Source: Epiperipatus broadwayi (taxonomy: Eukaryota; Onychophora; Udeonychophora; Euonychophora; Peripatidae). From it: DNA of 64,000 nucleotides. This document shows positions 59,512 through 64,000 of the stretch, in pieces. Each line of letters begins with the position of its first letter. The first letter of the stretch is position 1. Under the pieces are notes generated by a model that was given only the letters and a program-made list of their open reading frames with translations, did no database searches and had not been told where the DNA came from. The DNA lies in NCBI GenBank assembly GCA_028023455.1, contig JAQFVV010012495.1, forward strand, positions 2,263,711 to 2,327,710, given 5' to 3'. The translations under genes and the position numbers were made by a program.

Positions 59512-60289
59512 CTTTCTTCTTATAAAAAGTCTAAATCACACAATTATCATGGAAAATATTTGGTTCATCAAAGTTTTTATAAGACTTCTGATGTTTATTC
59601 ACAAAACACCTCTTTTATGAGGAAAATACATTTTCCTGTCAATATATCTTTTCTAATACTTATTAATTATCCACTGGATGTTTCCAAATTCATTCCAGCT
59701 CATATATCACACTAGCATTATTTTCAATGCACAGAATTTTATACTGATATTCATAATAAGATTAGCTTTAGTAAAAAATATTTTGGATGGTCTATTTTAT
59801 TTTCTAGTAAGAAATGCAACATATCTCTTTTTTCAATGATGAAACCATATCTGCTAGCAGGAACAATTCTAATTTTACTGGATTCTTTTGTGACATGTAT
59901 TCTAATATTGACATAAAAATCAATAGATATTTTCTTTCTAATATGCCACTGAATTTTAATTCATATAATACTAAAATGTTCTTGAAAATATTTTAATAAC
60001 TAACATTGTTTGACATAAAGTTAATATGAATAATACTGCATTTTTTGCTTTTATATTTCTACTCCTGCTCATAAACACAATGAATTTATATCCCCTAATT
60101 TATGGCCTTGTTGTACTTCCATTGATTTTTTTACAAGACAAGCTAATTCTTTAAAACTTTGATTGAATTTATCTTTTTGTCTTACTCTGACTTTCTTTTT
60201 ACTTCCCATCTTTTTCCTTTTTCTCTCTCTTTCCTTTTATTGCTTTATTTTCATTATCTTCCTGGATGACATGACAGGCTTTTCTTGTT
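59512..60289. other. AT-rich DNA
   Basis: No gene is seen. A pyrimidine-rich stretch (60180-60240) precedes the LINE. Confidence 0.35.
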
Positions 60290-61935
60290 TTTATGTGAAT
60301 GTTAGAGGGATGTGAACTAACTGAGCCCAAATTAAACAATTTTTTAATCAGTACAGTTTGATCTTATGTTTCTTACAGAAACTTGATTAAATCAATTTCC
60401 TGGTCTGACCGAAAAATGTTACTCAAGGAAGTGTTAATAAATGTTTTTTATAAAGATTTTCATTTTGCTTCTCTTTATGATCTACTTGATGTGTGAAATT
60501 ACCTTACATCACAATTTTAAATTTATATTAAGGAAATATATATCTTAAATCCACTTTCTCTCTTATAGAGTTTGATTATTTTCTAAACTCACTTGAAGAT
60601 TTTTTGATTGTCTATAATAATATTAATATTACTGGTGATTTAAATGTTCCAGATTTATTTGAGGATAAAATTACTTCACACTTGTTTCATTGACTCCTAT
60701 AGCATTGGACTATGTTCTATGTAATTTACCAATAGTTAATCATTTTTACTTTACTTCTGTTACTTTTCCTATTATGTTCATCATCCATCTATTAACTTTT
60801 ATATTACGATACATCACTCAAAAATTGGTTATTGTAATATGATATAAAAAGATTATCGGAATGGTAGTTATGTTGATTTTTGTAAGAATTTTTTTAAAGT
60901 TAATTGGAATTTGTTGTATTCCAATAATGATGTGAATCAATATTTAGATTATTTTTTATATATTCTTAATGATTTTATTGATTAATATATTACCAATAAA
61001 TTATCTTTCCGTAATCGTCCTTGGTTTTCGTACACTATCATTACGATTATTAAAAGGAAATCTTACTATCACAGACTGTTTTACATCGAAGAAAATCTTT
61101 TTTTAATAATAATTTTACTAATTTCAGAAAATTGGCTGAACATATTTACAAATAAGATTTACAAATTTATATTTAAAAAATTGAATTTAATATTTCTTCT
61201 AACCCTAAATTTTTTTTTTGAGATTTTATTAATAACTCGAGCTTGAGTAAAAGAGTTCAAGCTACTCATGTTTCCGCATTAAATGCAGATCATTTTTCCA
61301 AATGTTTTGCTGGTTTATATTCATCACAACATACAACATCTTCAAAAACTATATTACCTTCTGATTTTCCTTTTGTTCATTGTATAATTAATCACATTTC
61401 TAGAAACAATAGGTCTCGCAGAACATCTTGTCTTAATTTTTACTTTGTCACTTAATTTTTTGTCTTTCCTAATGTTTTTAAATAAACCAAAATGATCCCA
61501 TTTTTTAAAAAATGGCCTCTGCAATTGTTTAATAATTATAGACCGCTGTTTTACATATCATTGCTCAAATTTTTGAGAGGTATATTTATAATAAAACTAT
61601 GACATTAGTAAAATCATTTCTTCTTTGCAGCATGGTTTTATTCCTAACAGATTTGTAGAAACTAATTTGCTCACAATTTATATTAATATAGCATATGATT
61701 GAGAATCAGAGAGACTTGATGTTATTTATTTTGATTTATCAAAAGCCTTTGATAAAGTAGAACACATCATTCTTCTTTACAAATTATACAAAATGAGTTC
61801 TTCCACTAAACTTATTCATTGATTTCAATTTTTTTTATAATCGTAAAGCATATGTCAAATTCAATAATAATATTTAATATTTCATTTAGTTTTGAATGTA
61901 ATTTAGGTGTTCCTCTAGGTAGTATTTTATTTAAA
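60290..61935 (+). mobile_element. LINE with endonuclease and reverse transcriptase remnants (Jockey/CR1-like)
   Basis: An apurinic-type endonuclease start is visible as FYVNVRGM..N.AQIKQFF followed by LTETW-type codons near 60300-60395. Reverse-transcriptase pieces follow: IPFFKK...NNYRPL near 61495, LQHGFIPNRFVETNLL near 61628, VIYFDLSKAFDKVEH near 61721 (motif A aspartate) and GVPLGSIL near 61909 (motif B). The sequence stops there, before the catalytic Y/F-x-D-D, at the junction with the convergent LINE. Many stops and frameshifts. Clade is uncertain. Confidence 0.75.
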
Positions 61936-64000
61936 AATATATTTATTGACATAATAAAATTGTACAGATGAATAATAAGTACACTTTGTTAATATTGGCT
62001 CATCCATTGCTGACGGTCTGGTAGATGTATGCCAGGGCCATTCTCTGCACTAGCAGGTTGATATATGAGTAAATAGTACTATTTTGTTGGTATTGCCCAT
62101 CCCTTTTGAGGTTGACCCAATAATGCTAACTTATCAGCTGGGATACATGTAGTGTGAAATCAATGCCTCTCTAGTACAATCCGACATGTTGCAACATAGA
62201 CTACTTCTTCCATGATACACTACAATGTGGATATATCAGGTCCAAAATTCATGTAGAGTCTGTGGGCCATACTAGTAGGCTCCATGTATTATTAAACAAA
62301 AATCTAGAGGATAGTATTTTATCCTTGTTTTGAAGAGCTTTGAGCCTATCGCAAAATATAGCATTGGGGTCTGGTGTTGGTTGTGTGAACTTTGTCCTGC
62401 ACCTTGTGTACCAAAAAGCGTATGTCAGGAAGATAGATAACCTGATAACTGTAAAGTCTCTAGAGAAGAGACAACCCCTGATGTCCAGGATTTTATCTAC
62501 TGCTATAATGCAGTGTTGAGATGACACTTCGAATACTGTTATAACCTGGATACATATTTAACAGATGATTAAAGATCTTCTCTCCTCTAGAACAGGCATA
62601 ACAAATTGGGTCTATTTTATTTAGAAACCACTTGTAGTATAAGAATGTATTAGTTGGCATGGAGCCCATATTCACCTTGATCAGATAATCCAAAAGTTTG
62701 GGTTCCAGTAGCAGATATTTAAATATTGTGATTTTATGATTGCTGCACCCTAGGTGAGCATAAATAACTGTATTTTCAGGATTCAGCAGGCAATGTGCCT
62801 GCCAGATGTTGATTTTATCATTAAACTCTGTTGTTGAGTGCCCGATGTATAGAGATTGTTGTTTAATAATGATGTCAAGCCATGTGTGTTTACTGGGAGG
62901 AGGTCTGTCAGTAGGTATTACAGTCTCTATAATATCTGATAGAGGGTATTTTTCCCAGGTTTACTAAAAGTGAATGCCCTTTTTGGAAATTGATTGTCTG
63001 TATTGAATGGAGACCCATGCCATTCTGTCTCCTGTGAAACTGAAGTCTGCGGATGCTAATTGCAGTGGTCTGACCTCTCCATAAGAGCTGACCACAGAGC
63101 CTCTGAATTTTTAAGCTGAAAGATTTGGTAACTGTCATTATTGGCAGATAGTAATTTATGCTCGCCATAATCTTCATATTAATTAGAGCAATCTCCCTTT
63201 GTAGGGACATGACAGTAACTGAACCACCTTAGTAGCATTGCTTATGATGGATTTTTGTAGGCAGACTTAGCAGTCTGTGACTTGAAGATAGGAAACCCCA
63301 GAAAACACTGAGGTTCCGCTAAAAAATTTGATAGTATTTTCCTGCCAGTGTTGATACACCAGGATGATGACTTGTGAGGATTGATGGATAATTTATAATC
63401 TTTAGTATAATTGGTAATTATGGAATGAAGTGTCTTCAGATGTTTACGGGATGGAAGAATCACAAGTATTTCATCCATGTATGCGAAAACTTTGATTTTT
63501 TTTAAGCCGGGGCACATATATCCCTGAAAGCTGATCTAACTCTTTAATCAGAGGGTCAATGTACTTTATGAACAATAGACCACTCAATGGTGATCCTTGT
63601 GGGATGGATATTGAAGGAGCAAATCCATCTGAGTATATGTCCATTTATGGAAATATGATAAATGGAAATATGAATATGCCTATTATTCAGAAGATAGTCC
63701 AATATCTGAATTATCTGTTTTGATATGTCCAAATGAGATAACAATTCAAGAAGAATGTTGACATCTACTGTATCAAAAGCATTGAACACATCCAGCTGAA
63801 CTGCCACAGGCCAGGATTTTCTGTTAGATCTAATGTGATCAAGCAGAATTTTCACTTCACCAATTGTAGTCAGTGCTGATGATCCCTTCCTTGCATATTG
63901 AGAGGCCGATATATTCTGTAGAATGGCATCCTGAATTTTTTCTTTTATTATACCCTCCATGACTTTGAACAAAATTGGTGTCATCGATATCGGCCTGATA
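61936..64000 (-). mobile_element. LINE (L1/Tx1-like), RT to C-terminus, runs off the window
   Basis: The element enters from the right edge and ends at about 61936 with an AT-rich tail. It is the longest member of the family also seen at 44.3 and 46.2 kb. Its 3' end abuts the broken end of the plus-strand LINE, consistent with insertion into it. Confidence 0.78.
62249..64000 (-). pseudogene. L1/Tx1-like LINE ORF2 remnant
   Basis: Frame 63556-63984 has the RT fingers/palm: ISASQYARKGSSALTT, then AVQLDVFNAFDTVD (motif A). Motif B is readable just below as GSPLSG. Frame 63242-63517 has FAYMDEILVILPS, where the catalytic pair reads Asp-Glu instead of Asp-Asp, and the thumb YKLSINPHKSS. Frame 62908-63210 has INYYLPIM and LLWRGQ. 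Frame 62493-62693 has VNMGSMPTNTF and the zinc region CYACSRG..IFNHLL, whose last Cys is lost. Frame 62249-62527 carries IRLSIFLTYAFWYTRC. The changes at the active site and finger, plus frameshifts, show it is dead. The start lies outside the window. Confidence 0.78.

Overview
This is an AT-rich, very gene-poor stretch of animal nuclear DNA. It has no operons, ribosome-binding sites or bacterial features, and most of what can be recognised is repeats: tRNA-derived SINEs, RTE and other LINEs, a Gypsy-type LTR retrotransposon, a Penelope-like element, hAT DNA transposons and several long-armed foldback families. I cannot name the species. A mollusc, possibly a freshwater snail, fits best: a SPIN-type hAT element sits at 57.8 kb, and SPIN has been reported from the pond snail Lymnaea as well as from several vertebrates and the bug Rhodnius. 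This assignment is inference.

Only two host genes look intact. Both encode a 215-residue zeta-class glutathione transferase / maleylacetoacetate isomerase (9.3-9.9 kb and 24.0-24.6 kb, minus strand). They are single-exon, equal in length, differ at about 36 residues, and share an E-box-like site 160-180 bp upstream. They look like an intronless duplicated pair.

Layout: 1-5 kb holds a hammerhead-like palindrome and two large foldback elements. 5-8 kb holds decayed RTE LINE copies with a SINE inside, then a hAT fragment. 9-10 kb is the first GSTZ gene. 16-18 kb is an LTR-element end and a LINE fragment. 19-20 kb is a 1-kb non-autonomous hAT element with a SINE nested in it. 21.2-22.5 kb is a tandem and inverted array of a ~409-bp unit with a hammerhead ribozyme in every unit. 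24 kb is the second GSTZ gene. 26-27 kb and 31-33 kb are RTE LINEs. 33-46 kb is an old tandem segmental duplication whose two copies took different insertions: Gypsy element, MITE and repeat array in copy 1; hammerhead repeats and LINE pieces in copy 2. 48-50 kb has two SINEs, 55.7-57.4 kb a Penelope-like element, 57.8 kb SPIN, and 60-64 kb two convergent LINEs.

The most interesting signal is a set of hammerhead-ribozyme repeats. Two unrelated non-coding families (RZ1 at 21-22.5 kb; RZ2 at 29.3, 42.6-43.4 and 45.3-46.0 kb) carry the CUGANGA core, a short stem II, GAAA, a self-complementary minimal stem III and a matching stem I. They resemble the animal 'retrozymes', which are thought to move as small circular RNAs with help from Penelope-like reverse transcriptases. 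A Penelope-like element with its own decayed hammerhead-like motif is in the same window.
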